The position numbers and the translations under genes were made by a program. Positions 47,007-55,234 of a stretch of 64,000 bases of DNA are shown in pieces (position 1 is the stretch's first letter; each line of letters begins with the position of its first letter). Source of the stretch: Azospirillum brasilense. Its GTDB lineage: Bacteria; Pseudomonadota; Alphaproteobacteria; Azospirillales; Azospirillaceae. The stretch lies in NCBI RefSeq assembly GCF_001315015.1, contig NZ_CP012915.1, positions 744,001-808,000 on the forward strand. The letters are read 5' to 3'. A model generated the notes under the pieces. It was given only the letters and a program-made list of their open reading frames with translations. It had not been told where the DNA came from and did not search any database.

Positions 47007-47870
47007 TTAGGAAGCTCCCTGTTCTTGTCTGAAAAGTTGCGCGACCGAAGGGGACACACCCTCCAGCTCGGCGTTCAGCCGGTCGGTGACCAGCATGTGG
47101 CCGGGGCTGTGGGCGATGGCGAAGGGCAGGCGGGCGGCGGCGAGCGCCACCTGGGGGGTGACCCCGCAAGCCCAGAAGACGGGGACCTCGCCGGGGGCGA
47201 TCGGCACGGCGTCGCCGAACTCCGGCCGGGAAAGGTCGCGGATGCCGAGCGCCGCCGGGTCGCCGACGTGCACCGGCGCACCGTGGACGGCGGCGTAACG
47301 CCCGGTCACCGCGGCGGCTTGTTCGGCCTGCGCGGGCGTCATCGGACGCATCGACACCACCATGCGCCCGGCGAAGGGCGGGACGGCCACGCAGTCCCGG
47401 TCGGTCACGTACATCGGCACGTTGCATCCGCGCTCGATGTGGCGGACCGGCAGGCCGGCGGCGAGCAGCGCCTCCTCGAAGGAAAAGGAGCAGCCGATGG
47501 CGAAGGCGACCAGATCGTCGCGCCAGACCGACAGCAGGTCCTCCGGCTCCTCGGACAGCCGGCCGTCGCGGTAGACGCGGTAGCGCGGGAAGTCGGTGCG
47601 CAGGTCGAGGTCCGCGCCAAGCTCCGCGAAGCGGTGGTCGCCGGGCTGCGACACGGCGAGCAGCGGGCAGGGCACCGGGTTGGCGCGGCAGAACCGCTCG
47701 AAGGCGGGGGCCGCATCGGCGGGAACGATGGCAAGGTTTGCCTGCACATGGCCGGGCGCCAGTCCGGCGGTCGGCCCGCGATGCTCGCCCCGGCGGATCG
47801 CCAGCCGGGCCAGCAGGGCGGCGGACGGTGAGCCGGGCGGAAACGGGGTGCTTGGGGTCACGGACTGCAT
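47007..47870 (-). CDS. DUF1445 family protein (putative hydro-lyase / D-glutamate cyclase family)
   Basis: A 287-aa member of the YcsI/DUF1445 family, with motifs [31 protein letters not shown] and [18 protein letters not shown] followed by SPGHMLVTD. The mammalian relative converts D-glutamate to 5-oxo-D-proline, and the YcsI gene neighbours pxp genes in Bacillus. In this operon it would link D-glutamate or a D-isomer to 5-oxoproline use. The start is uncertain: ATG 47870 gives normal length, ATG 47921 adds 17 residues. Confidence 0.85.
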   Translation of the reverse strand: MQSVTPSTPFPPGSPSAALLARLAIRRGEHRGPTAGLAPGHVQANLAIVPADAAPAFERFCRANPVPCPLLAVSQPGDHRFAELGADLDLRTDFPRYRVYRDGRLSEEPEDLLSVWRDDLVAFAIGCSFSFEEALLAAGLPVRHIERGCNVPMYVTDRDCVAVPPFAGRMVVSMRPMTPAQAEQAAAVTGRYAAVHGAPVHVGDPAALGIRDLSRPEFGDAVPIAPGEVPVFWACGVTPQVALAAARLPFAIAHSPGHMLVTDRLNAELEGVSPSVAQLFRQEQGAS

Positions 47871-47913
47871 GGCGGGCAAAACCTCGGTGACCAAACTGTT
47901 GTGTCCTAAGGGT

Positions 47914-48876
47914 TCACGCATCCGTCCGATCCGTCAAATTTTCATTTTGGATCGTTTGCGATAAACGGCGTTTATCAGTGGGCGCTCCATGCCGCTGCGC
48001 CCGCACGATCTCCAATGCCATATCCGCCACGATGGGCACCAGCGGGTTGTCGCTGTCCACCGGATGGCAGATGGTGAAGTCGAGGTCGGGCAGCGGGTCC
48101 TCCGCCGGGATCAGCCGCAGCAGCCCCTCGGCCAGTTCGCGCTCGATCACCGCGGGCGGGATGGCGCTGATGCCGATGCCGTCCAGGGTCATCCGCACGA
48201 TGCTGGCGAGCGAGCTGTTGCCGTAGAATCGCAGCGGCGGCAGGCCGGGTCGCTTGAACATCTGCTGGATGGCCACCGACGGCTTGGTCTGGCGGGAAAA
48301 GGTGATGACCGGATAACGCGCCAGATCGGCGAGCCCGAGCCGCCCGGCGGGCAGGTCCAGCGAGGGGCTGGCCACCCAGGCCATGGGGTAGCTGCTCAAT
48401 GCCTCGTTGCGCATGTCCGGCTCGGCCACCGGTCCCAGCATGAAGGCGATGTCGAGGTCGTGCGCCAGCAGCCCGTTGCGCAGATGGATGGAGGTGTCGA
48501 CCTCGATCTCCAGGCTGACCAGCGGGAAGCGATTGTGCAGCCGCTCGATCAGGCGGCTCAACCAGGTGTGGACGATGGTCTCCGCCACCCCCAGCCGGAT
48601 CAGCCCGCGCAGGGTCGTCGATTCGGCAACCGCGTGGACCAGCTCGGCCTGGAGCGTCAGCATCCGCTCGGCGTGGTCCAGCAGCTCCATGCCCTTCAGC
48701 GTCAGCGTCACCCGCCGGGTTCCGCGGTTGAACAGCTGGACGCCCAGTTCCTTTTCCAGTTGGGCGATGCGGGCGGAGATGGCCGGCTGGGTGGTGTTCA
48801 GCCGTCCGGCCGCGGCGCGGAAGCCGCCCAAACGGGCAATCCACACGAAGGCTTCCAGGTTCTTCAGGTCCAACAT
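47914..48876 (-). CDS. LysR-type regulator of the 5-oxoproline operon
   Basis: A 320-aa LysR protein with the N-terminal helix-turn-helix ([20 protein letters not shown]) and an effector domain. It is the first gene of the same-strand cluster, not divergently placed as most LysR regulators, so it may autoregulate the whole unit. Its last about 25 codons are AT-richer and run through a perfect 17-bp palindrome, as if the coding region were extended into the operon's control region. GGAGCG precedes ATG 48876. Confidence 0.9.
   Translation of the reverse strand: MLDLKNLEAFVWIARLGGFRAAAGRLNTTQPAISARIAQLEKELGVQLFNRGTRRVTLTLKGMELLDHAERMLTLQAELVHAVAESTTLRGLIRLGVAETIVHTWLSRLIERLHNRFPLVSLEIEVDTSIHLRNGLLAHDLDIAFMLGPVAEPDMRNEALSSYPMAWVASPSLDLPAGRLGLADLARYPVITFSRQTKPSVAIQQMFKRPGLPPLRFYGNSSLASIVRMTLDGIGISAIPPAVIERELAEGLLRLIPAEDPLPDLDFTICHPVDSDNPLVPIVADMALEIVRAQRHGAPTDKRRLSQTIQNENLTDRTDA
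47960..47976. promoter_or_regulatory. Perfect 17-bp palindrome in the 3' end of the lysR gene
   Basis: GATAAACG-G-CGTTTATC: 8-bp arms with one central base. It lies about 90 bases before the DUF1445 start, in the expected place for an operator of the downstream catabolic genes. Confidence 0.5.
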
Positions 48877-48904
48877 CGCCGAATCGCTCCGCAGCCCATA
48901 GCCG

Positions 48905-48921
48905 CTGTTACAGTCTGTTAC
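48905..48921. promoter_or_regulatory. Direct repeat in the lysR/efflux divergent region
   Basis: CTGTTAC occurs at 48905-48911 and 48915-48921, a 10-bp period that puts both on one helix face. It lies 29 bases before the lysR start and could be a regulator site. Confidence 0.35.
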
Positions 48922-49039
48922 CAAATGGCTGTAGGATGGACATTAACCTGCAAAGCCTCTCCTGCGATAATGGGCCGCATTGCCTTATGGCGGGATGGCG
49001 CATTCCGGCCGGACCGGGCAGCCCCATCGGGAGTTCGAT

Positions 49040-50224
49040 GTGACGAAACGCATAGCGCTGTTTGCGCTCCTGCTGGCCGCGCTCATGGGCGGCGGCTACT
49101 GGTACACGCACCGGGCGGGCGGGGCCGACGCGCAGACGGCGAAGGCCGCCGCCCCGGCGGGACCGCGCGCCCTCCCGGTGGTCATCCGGCCGGTGGAGCA
49201 GCGCGCGGTGCCGGAGCGGCTGGGCACCATCGGCTCGGTCCAGCCGCTGGCCGCCATCGCCATCAAGGCGCGCGTCGATTCGGTCGTCGAGACGGTCCAT
49301 TTCACCGAGGGACAGGAGGTGAAGGCGGGCGACCTGCTGTTCACCCTCGACTCCCGCGCGCTGGAGGCGCAGCTCCGTCAGGCCCAGGCCAATCTGGAGC
49401 GCGACCGCGCCAACCTCGACAAGGCGCGCGGCGACGTGAAGCGCTACGAGCAGCTCGTCCGTTCCAACACGGTGGCCCGCCAGCAGTTCGACGCGGCGGT
49501 GGCCGCCGCCGACGCGCTGGAGGCCACGGTGAAGGCCGGGCAGGCGGCCATCGAGGCGGCCAAGGTCTCGCTCAGCTTCACCCGCATCACCGCTCCCATG
49601 GATGGGCGCACCGGTGCGGTGAACGCCAAGCCCGGCACGATGGTCCGCGCAGCGGACGCCACGCCGCTGGTCACGTTGACCCAGCTCCGTCCGATCACCG
49701 TCGCCTTCAACGTGCCGGAGCGCCATCTGCCGACCATCCGCGCGGCGATGGAGACGAGCCGGCTGGCGGTCACCGCCGGCATTCCCGGCGCCGCCGTCCC
49801 GCCCGCCGAGGGCGTCCTGAATTTCGTGGACAGCCAAGTCGACCAGCAGACCGGCACCATCCTGGTGAAGGGACAGTTCGACAACGCCGACACGCGGCTG
49901 TGGCCCGGCCAGTTCGTCGACGTGGTGCTGACCCTGCGGGTCGAGCCACAGGCGCTGACCCTGCCGGAGGAGGCGGTGCAGACCGGCCAGCAGGGCCGAT
50001 TCGTCTATGTGGTCAAGCCCGACGACACGGTGGAGATCCGCAACGTCGCCGTGGCGCGCAGCCAGGAGGGCGTCGCCGTCATCGCCGACGGGCTCCAGGC
50101 CGGTGAGCGCGTGGTGGTCGACGGCCAGTCCCGCCTCTATCCCGGCGCCAAGGTCGCCGCCGCCAAGAACGGCGGCAAGGAGGGCGCCAACGGCAAGGCT
50201 CCGCTTACCGGAGGCGCGTCATGA
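49040..50224 (+). CDS. RND efflux periplasmic adaptor subunit (system 1)
   Basis: A 394-aa membrane fusion protein. A membrane anchor/signal (ALFALLLAALMGGGYWYTH) is followed by the half-lipoyl segment IAIKARVDSVVETVHFTEGQ, a coiled-coil hairpin (about 115-185) and the matching half with TRITAPMDGRTG. The C-terminal barrel carries FVDSQVDQQTGTILVKGQF. It links an RND pump to an outer-membrane channel not encoded here. GTG 49040 has GGGAG six bases upstream; its stop overlaps the pump start by 4 bases. Confidence 0.92.
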   Translation: MTKRIALFALLLAALMGGGYWYTHRAGGADAQTAKAAAPAGPRALPVVIRPVEQRAVPERLGTIGSVQPLAAIAIKARVDSVVETVHFTEGQEVKAGDLLFTLDSRALEAQLRQAQANLERDRANLDKARGDVKRYEQLVRSNTVARQQFDAAVAAADALEATVKAGQAAIEAAKVSLSFTRITAPMDGRTGAVNAKPGTMVRAADATPLVTLTQLRPITVAFNVPERHLPTIRAAMETSRLAVTAGIPGAAVPPAEGVLNFVDSQVDQQTGTILVKGQFDNADTRLWPGQFVDVVLTLRVEPQALTLPEEAVQTGQQGRFVYVVKPDDTVEIRNVAVARSQEGVAVIADGLQAGERVVVDGQSRLYPGAKVAAAKNGGKEGANGKAPLTGGAS

Positions 50225-53200
50225 ACCTCTCGGAGCTGTGCATCCGCCGTCCGGTGATGACCATCCTGCTGACGGCGGCGCTGGTTCTAGGGGGGCTCGC
50301 CGCTTACCGCCAGTTGCCCGTCGCGGCGCTGCCGCGGGTGGATTTTCCGGTCATCAACGTCTCCGCCACGCTGCCCGGCGCCAGCCCGGAAACCATGGCG
50401 GCCTCCGTCGCCAGCCCGCTGGAACGTGAATTCTCAACCATCGCCGGTATCGACACGATCACCTCGACGTCGAGCCTCGGCAACACCTCGATCACCATCC
50501 AGTTCGTTCTGGAGCGCGACATCGACGCCGCCGCCCAGGACGTGCAGGCGGCCATCGCCCGCACCCAGCGCCGCCTGCCAGCGGAGATGACCACCGCGCC
50601 CAGCTACCGCAAGGTGAACCCGGCCGACCAGCCGGTGCTGATGCTGGCGCTCTCGTCGCCGACGCTGACCCTGTCGGCGCTCAACGATTTCGCCGAGACC
50701 GCGGTCCAGCCCAAGGTCGCCACCCTGCCGGGCGTCGCCCAGGTGCAGATCTACGGCGCGCAGAAATACGCCGTGCGCGTCCAGGTCGACCCCAACGCGC
50801 TGGCCGTGCGCGGCATCGGCATCGACGAGCTTCAGCGGTCGCTGGCCGCCGCCAACGCCAACACCCCGGTCGGCACGCTGTCCGGCGCCAAGCAGCAGCT
50901 CGTGCTGGCCGCCAACCCGCAGCTTCCCGACGCCGAGGCATTCCGCGGCCTGATCGTCACCTACCGCAACGGCGCCCCGGTCCGGCTGGGCGACGTGGCG
51001 ACCGTGCTGGACGGCGTCGAAAATGCCCGCACGGCGAGCTGGCACAACGGCACCCGCGCCATCGTCATGGCCGTGCAGCGCCAGCCCGACGCCAACACCG
51101 TGGATGTGGTGGACCGGGTGCGCAACCTGCTGCCCAGCTTCCGCGCGCAGCTTCCCCCCAGCGCCAAGGTCGAGGTGGTGAACGACCGTTCCACCTCGAT
51201 CCGCGAGGCGGTGGAGGACGTGCAGTTCACGCTGGGCCTGATCATTGCGCTCGTCGTGCTGGTCATCTTCCTGTTCCTGCGCCGCCTGACGGCCACCATG
51301 ATCCCGGCCCTCACCGTTCCGGTGTCGCTGATCGCGACGGCGGGCGGAATGCATCTGATGGGCTTCTCCATCGACAACATCTCGCTGATGGCGCTGACGC
51401 TGGCGGTCGGCCTCGTCGTCGACGACGCCATCGTGATGATGGAGAACATCGTCCGCTACGTCGAAGAAGGGATGCCGCCCTTCGAGGCCGCCATCAAAGG
51501 CTCGCGGGAGATCGGCTTCACCATCATCTCCATCACCGTGTCGCTGGTGGCCGTCTTCATCCCGATCCTGCTGATGGGCGGCGTCGTCGGGCGGGTCTTC
51601 CACTCCTTCGCGCTCGTGGTGACCATGTCCATCAGCGCGTCGGCCTTCGTGGCCCTGACGCTGACGCCGATGATGTGCGCGCGCCTGCTGACCCACGAGA
51701 CTCATAAGCCCAAGGAGGGATGGTTCGGGCGTATCCTGGAGGGCGGGTTCAGCGCCATGCACCGCGGCTACGCATCCACCTTGCGGCTGGCGCTGAAGCA
51801 CCGTCCGGTGATGGGGCTGGTGATGATCGCCACGGTGGTCGGTTCCGTCCTGCTGTTCCAGGCAATTCCCAAGGGCTTTTTCCCGACGGAGGACATCGGG
51901 CAGATCACCGTCTCGACGGAGGCCGCTCCCGACATCTCCTTCCCGGCTATGGCCGAACGGCAGCAGGAGGCGGCACGGATTGTCGCGGCGCACCCGGCGG
52001 TGGCGGACATGACGTCGGCGGTCGCCATCGGCGGCAATTCGGTCAACACGGGCCGCATGTTCGTCGTGTTGAAGCCCCGCAGCGAGCGGCCGCCGGCGGG
52101 CGAGGTGATCCAGCAGTTGCGCCGCCAGCTTTCCGGCATACCGGGCTTCGCGGTCTACATGCAGCCGGTCCAGAATCTGCGCATCGGAGGGCGGTCCTCC
52201 AAGAGCCAGTACCAGTACACCATCCAGGGCTTGAACCCGGAGGAGTTGTACGTCTGGTCCGGGCGGCTGGAGCGCGCCCTGAACGACATTTCCATTCTTC
52301 AGGACGTGACCAGCGACCTTCAGCTCAACAGCCCGCAGGCCTATGTCCATGTGGACCGGGAAAAGGCCGCGACGCTGGGCATCGGTGTCGATCAGGTGCG
52401 TTCGACGCTGTACAGCGCCTTCGGCCAGCGGCAGGTCTCCACCATCTACACACCCACCAACGACTATCAGGTGCTGATCGAGCTGGCGCCCAAGTACCAG
52501 CAGGACGACAACGCCCTGTCGCGCATCTACGTGCGCTCCGGTTCCGGAAAGCTGGTGCCGCTGGACGCCTTTGCCAGCGTGCAGCGCACCGCCGGGCCGC
52601 TGACGGTCAACCATCAGGGCCAATTGCCCGCCGTCACCGTGTCGTTCAACGTGGCGCCGGGCCATTCGCTCGGCGAGGCGGTGGACATGATCCGGCAGGC
52701 GGAGGTGGAGATGGCCCTGCCGCCGGGCATCACCACCGGATTCGCCGGCACCGCCCAGGTGTTCGAGGACGCGCAGAAGAGCCAGGGGCTGTTGCTGCTG
52801 GCCGCGGTGCTGGTGATCTACATCGTGCTCGGCGTGCTGTACGAGAGCTTCATCCACCCGCTGACCATCCTGTCCGGTCTGCCCTCGGCGGCCATTGGCG
52901 CGTTGGCGACGCTGATGGTGTTCGGGCAGGAACTAAGCGTCATCGCGATCATCGGCATCCTGATGCTGATCGGCATCGTGAAGAAGAACGCGATCATGAT
53001 GATCGACTTCGCCATCGACGCGCAGCGCAACCAGGGCATGTCCCCGCGCGAGGCGATCGAGCAGGCCTGCCTGCTGCGCTTCCGCCCGATCATGATGACG
53101 ACGGTGACGGCGATCGTGGGCACGCTGCCCATCGCCGTCGCCCATGGCGCCGCCGCGGAGCTTCGCCAACCGCTGGGCCTCGCCGTGGTCGGCGGCCTGT

Positions 53201-53343
53201 GCGTGTCGCAGATCCTAACGCTCTACATCACGCCGGTGCTGTATCTCTACATGGAGGATGCCGGCAACGCCGTCTCCCGCCTGTGGAAGCGCCGTCACGG
53301 CGCCGCCCCGGAGGCGCCGCACCCGGTGCCGGGTGCGGAATAA
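50221..53343 (+). CDS. RND multidrug efflux permease (MdtB/HAE1-like, system 1)
   Basis: A 1040-aa proton-driven pump with 12 membrane helices in two halves. Visible are LSELCIRRPVMTILLTAALV at the start, the helix-4 segment LALTLAVGLVVDDAIVMMEN with the proton-relay Asp pair, the second-half FPTEDIGQITVSTEAA porter segment and KKNAIMMIDFA. The YRKVNPADQPVLMLALSS segment is typical of MdtB/MuxB-type pumps. ATG overlaps the adaptor stop. No outer-membrane channel or regulator gene is adjacent, apart from the divergent LysR of the 5-oxoproline operon. Confidence 0.95.
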   Translation: MNLSELCIRRPVMTILLTAALVLGGLAAYRQLPVAALPRVDFPVINVSATLPGASPETMAASVASPLEREFSTIAGIDTITSTSSLGNTSITIQFVLERDIDAAAQDVQAAIARTQRRLPAEMTTAPSYRKVNPADQPVLMLALSSPTLTLSALNDFAETAVQPKVATLPGVAQVQIYGAQKYAVRVQVDPNALAVRGIGIDELQRSLAAANANTPVGTLSGAKQQLVLAANPQLPDAEAFRGLIVTYRNGAPVRLGDVATVLDGVENARTASWHNGTRAIVMAVQRQPDANTVDVVDRVRNLLPSFRAQLPPSAKVEVVNDRSTSIREAVEDVQFTLGLIIALVVLVIFLFLRRLTATMIPALTVPVSLIATAGGMHLMGFSIDNISLMALTLAVGLVVDDAIVMMENIVRYVEEGMPPFEAAIKGSREIGFTIISITVSLVAVFIPILLMGGVVGRVFHSFALVVTMSISASAFVALTLTPMMCARLLTHETHKPKEGWFGRILEGGFSAMHRGYASTLRLALKHRPVMGLVMIATVVGSVLLFQAIPKGFFPTEDIGQITVSTEAAPDISFPAMAERQQEAARIVAAHPAVADMTSAVAIGGNSVNTGRMFVVLKPRSERPPAGEVIQQLRRQLSGIPGFAVYMQPVQNLRIGGRSSKSQYQYTIQGLNPEELYVWSGRLERALNDISILQDVTSDLQLNSPQAYVHVDREKAATLGIGVDQVRSTLYSAFGQRQVSTIYTPTNDYQVLIELAPKYQQDDNALSRIYVRSGSGKLVPLDAFASVQRTAGPLTVNHQGQLPAVTVSFNVAPGHSLGEAVDMIRQAEVEMALPPGITTGFAGTAQVFEDAQKSQGLLLLAAVLVIYIVLGVLYESFIHPLTILSGLPSAAIGALATLMVFGQELSVIAIIGILMLIGIVKKNAIMMIDFAIDAQRNQGMSPREAIEQACLLRFRPIMMTTVTAIVGTLPIAVAHGAAAELRQPLGLAVVGGLCVSQILTLYITPVLYLYMEDAGNAVSRLWKRRHGAAPEAPHPVPGAE

Positions 53344-53373
53344 GGGAACGCCGCCCGACACCATGGAACGAAT

Positions 53374-53490
53374 CCCCTCTCCCCTCCGGGGAGAGGGTTA
53401 GGGTGAGGGGGTTGCACGTGGCGATGCGTCCGGCAAAAGCGCAACCCCCTCACCGGCCCTCCGGGCCACCCTCTCCCCAGAGGGGAGAGG
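53374..53490. repeat. REP-like extragenic palindrome (family 2)
   Basis: A composite inverted repeat with arms built from CCCCTCTCCCCTCCGGGGAG-like units, each linked to GTGAGGGGGTTGC or its complement. It fills the space between the pump gene and the convergent lysR gene, ending one base before the lysR stop codon, and may serve as a two-way transcription barrier. Confidence 0.75.
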
Positions 53491-53491
53491 G

Positions 53492-54379
53492 CTAAACAGC
53501 GCCGGCCAACCGTTTTACCAGCTCGCGGCTGTGGCTGGGCAGCGCGTCCAGCCGGCGGACGCAGACGACCAGCGAGCGGACCGCCCAGGGGTCGGTCAGG
53601 CGCACCGCGCGGATCTTGGTGAAGCGGCGGCAGCGCTTCGCCGAAGCTTCCGGGACGATGCCGAGCCCCACCCCCTGTTCGACCATCCGGCATATCCCGT
53701 CGAAGCCGCGCACCCGCACGCGCAGCTTCAGCGGGTGCCCGGAGCGGATGGCGTGCTCGTTGATGTGCCGCTGAAGGGCGTTGCGCGTCGCCAGCCCGAC
53801 GAAATCCTCTTCCAGAACCTCGTTTAGGGCGACGCTGCGGCGGTTGGCCAGCGGGTGGCCGTGCGGCGTGACCAGCACCATGCGGTCGGTGCGGAAGGGA
53901 AACACCTCCAGACCCGACAGGTCGGCGTGATCGGACACCACCCCAGCGTCGGCCAGACCCTCCGCCACCGCCCGCACAATCTCGTGGCTGGGCCGTTCCT
54001 CCAGATCGATGTCGATGTTGGGGTGGGCGGCGAGGAAGGGCGCCAGAGCCTCGGGCAGGAATTCGGCCAGGGCGGCGGTGTTTGACAGCAGCCGGACATG
54101 CCCTTTCAGCCCCTTGGCGTAATCGCCCAGCTCGCCGCGCATGCGCTCGACCTGCTGAAGGAGGAGGCGGGCGTGATGGACCAGCGCCTCACCCGCCGGA
54201 GTTGGGTGGACGCCGCGCCGCCCGCGCTCCAGCAGCGGCACGCCGAGCGTCTCCTCCATCCCGCGGATGCGCGCGCTCGCCGAGGCGAGGGCGAGGTGCG
54301 TCCGCTCCGCACCGTGGGTGATGCTCTCCGCCTCCGCCACGTTCAGGAACAGCCGCAGGTCGGTCAGGTCGAAGCGCAT
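53492..54379 (-). CDS. LysR-type regulator, divergent from tauE-like gene
   Basis: A 295-aa LysR protein: start MRFDLTDLRLFLNVAEAES, helix-turn-helix with THLALASASARIRGMEETLG, effector domain with VVSDHADLSGLEVFPF. ATG 54379 is taken because it matches the family; upstream frame is non-family. It is divergently transcribed from the TauE/SafE gene with 101 bases between, the standard arrangement for a LysR target, and two inverted repeats lie in the interval. Confidence 0.92.
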   Translation of the reverse strand: MRFDLTDLRLFLNVAEAESITHGAERTHLALASASARIRGMEETLGVPLLERGRRGVHPTPAGEALVHHARLLLQQVERMRGELGDYAKGLKGHVRLLSNTAALAEFLPEALAPFLAAHPNIDIDLEERPSHEIVRAVAEGLADAGVVSDHADLSGLEVFPFRTDRMVLVTPHGHPLANRRSVALNEVLEEDFVGLATRNALQRHINEHAIRSGHPLKLRVRVRGFDGICRMVEQGVGLGIVPEASAKRCRRFTKIRAVRLTDPWAVRSLVVCVRRLDALPSHSRELVKRLAGAV

Positions 54380-54400
54380 GGGACGGGTCTCCGGTGGGGT

Positions 54401-54429
54401 GCCAGCCTTCGTCTGAACCGAAGGCTGGC
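54401..54429. promoter_or_regulatory. 11-bp perfect inverted repeat, LysR operator candidate
   Basis: GCCAGCCTTCG (54401-54411), seven bases, CGAAGGCTGGC (54419-54429). It sits 21 bases upstream of the lysR start, in the divergent interval. Confidence 0.55.
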
Positions 54430-54450
54430 TGCGTGACATCCACATTGCCG

Positions 54451-54469
54451 GAAGCCGAGGCTAGGCTTC
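54451..54469. promoter_or_regulatory. Second inverted repeat in the lysR/tauE interval
   Basis: GAAGCC (54451-54456), seven bases, GGCTTC (54464-54469), 11 bases before the tauE-like start. Same 7-base spacing as the first repeat. Confidence 0.45.
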
Positions 54470-54480
54470 AAGTGGTGGGC

Positions 54481-55230
54481 ATGACCGACCTTCCCCTCCT
54501 CATTGTCGCCGCCATGGCCTTGACCTTCCTGCTGGCCGGGTTCGTCAAGGGCATGATCGGCCTGGGCCTGCCGACCGTTGCCATGGGTCTGCTCGGCCTC
54601 GTCATGCCGCCCGCCGAGGCGGCGATGATCCTGATCGTGCCTTCGCTGGTGACGAATCTCTGGCAACTGGCCTTCGGCCCCGGCCTCGGTGCCACCATCG
54701 AGCGATTCTGGCCGATGATGCTGGGGATCACGCTGGGCACCTGGGCAGGGGCGGGGCTGCTGGCCGGCGCCTCGTCGGGGCAGGCCGCGGCGGCGCTGGG
54801 CGGGGCCTTGGCGCTCTACGCGGTGGCCGGGCTGGTGAAGCTGCCGCTGCGGGTGCCGCCCGCGGCGGAATCCTGGCTGTCGCCGCTGGTCGGCGTGGCG
54901 ACCGGGGTGGTGACGGCGGCGACCGGGGTCTTCGTCATTCCCGCCGTGCCCTACCTCCAGGCGCTGGATCTGGAGCGCGACCGGCTGATCCAGGCGCTCG
55001 GCCTGTCCTTCACGGTGTCCACGCTGGCTCTGGCCGCCGGGCTGGCGCAGCATGGGCTATTCGACGGCACGCTGGCCTGGGGATCACTGGCGTCCCTGCT
55101 GCCGGCCCTGGCCGGGATGGCGCTCGGCCAGAGCCTCCGCCGGCGGGTGCGGGCGGAGGTGTTCCGGCGCTGTTTCTTCCTCGGCCTGCTGGCGCTCGGG
55201 CTGTTCCTGATGCTGGAGCATCTGAGGTAA
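54481..55230 (+). CDS. TauE/SafE family sulfite/anion exporter-like permease
   Basis: A 249-aa membrane protein with about eight hydrophobic helices and the family repeats FVKGMIGLGLPTVAMGLLGL and GVATGVVTAATGVFVIPAVPYLQAL. Members carry sulfite, sulfonates or other organic anions out of the cell; the cargo here is unknown. It is probably controlled by the divergent LysR protein. The ribosome binding site before ATG 54481 is weak. It converges with the second RND pump, four bases apart. Confidence 0.9.
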   Translation: MTDLPLLIVAAMALTFLLAGFVKGMIGLGLPTVAMGLLGLVMPPAEAAMILIVPSLVTNLWQLAFGPGLGATIERFWPMMLGITLGTWAGAGLLAGASSGQAAAALGGALALYAVAGLVKLPLRVPPAAESWLSPLVGVATGVVTAATGVFVIPAVPYLQALDLERDRLIQALGLSFTVSTLALAAGLAQHGLFDGTLAWGSLASLLPALAGMALGQSLRRRVRAEVFRRCFFLGLLALGLFLMLEHLR

Positions 55231-55234
55231 AGAG

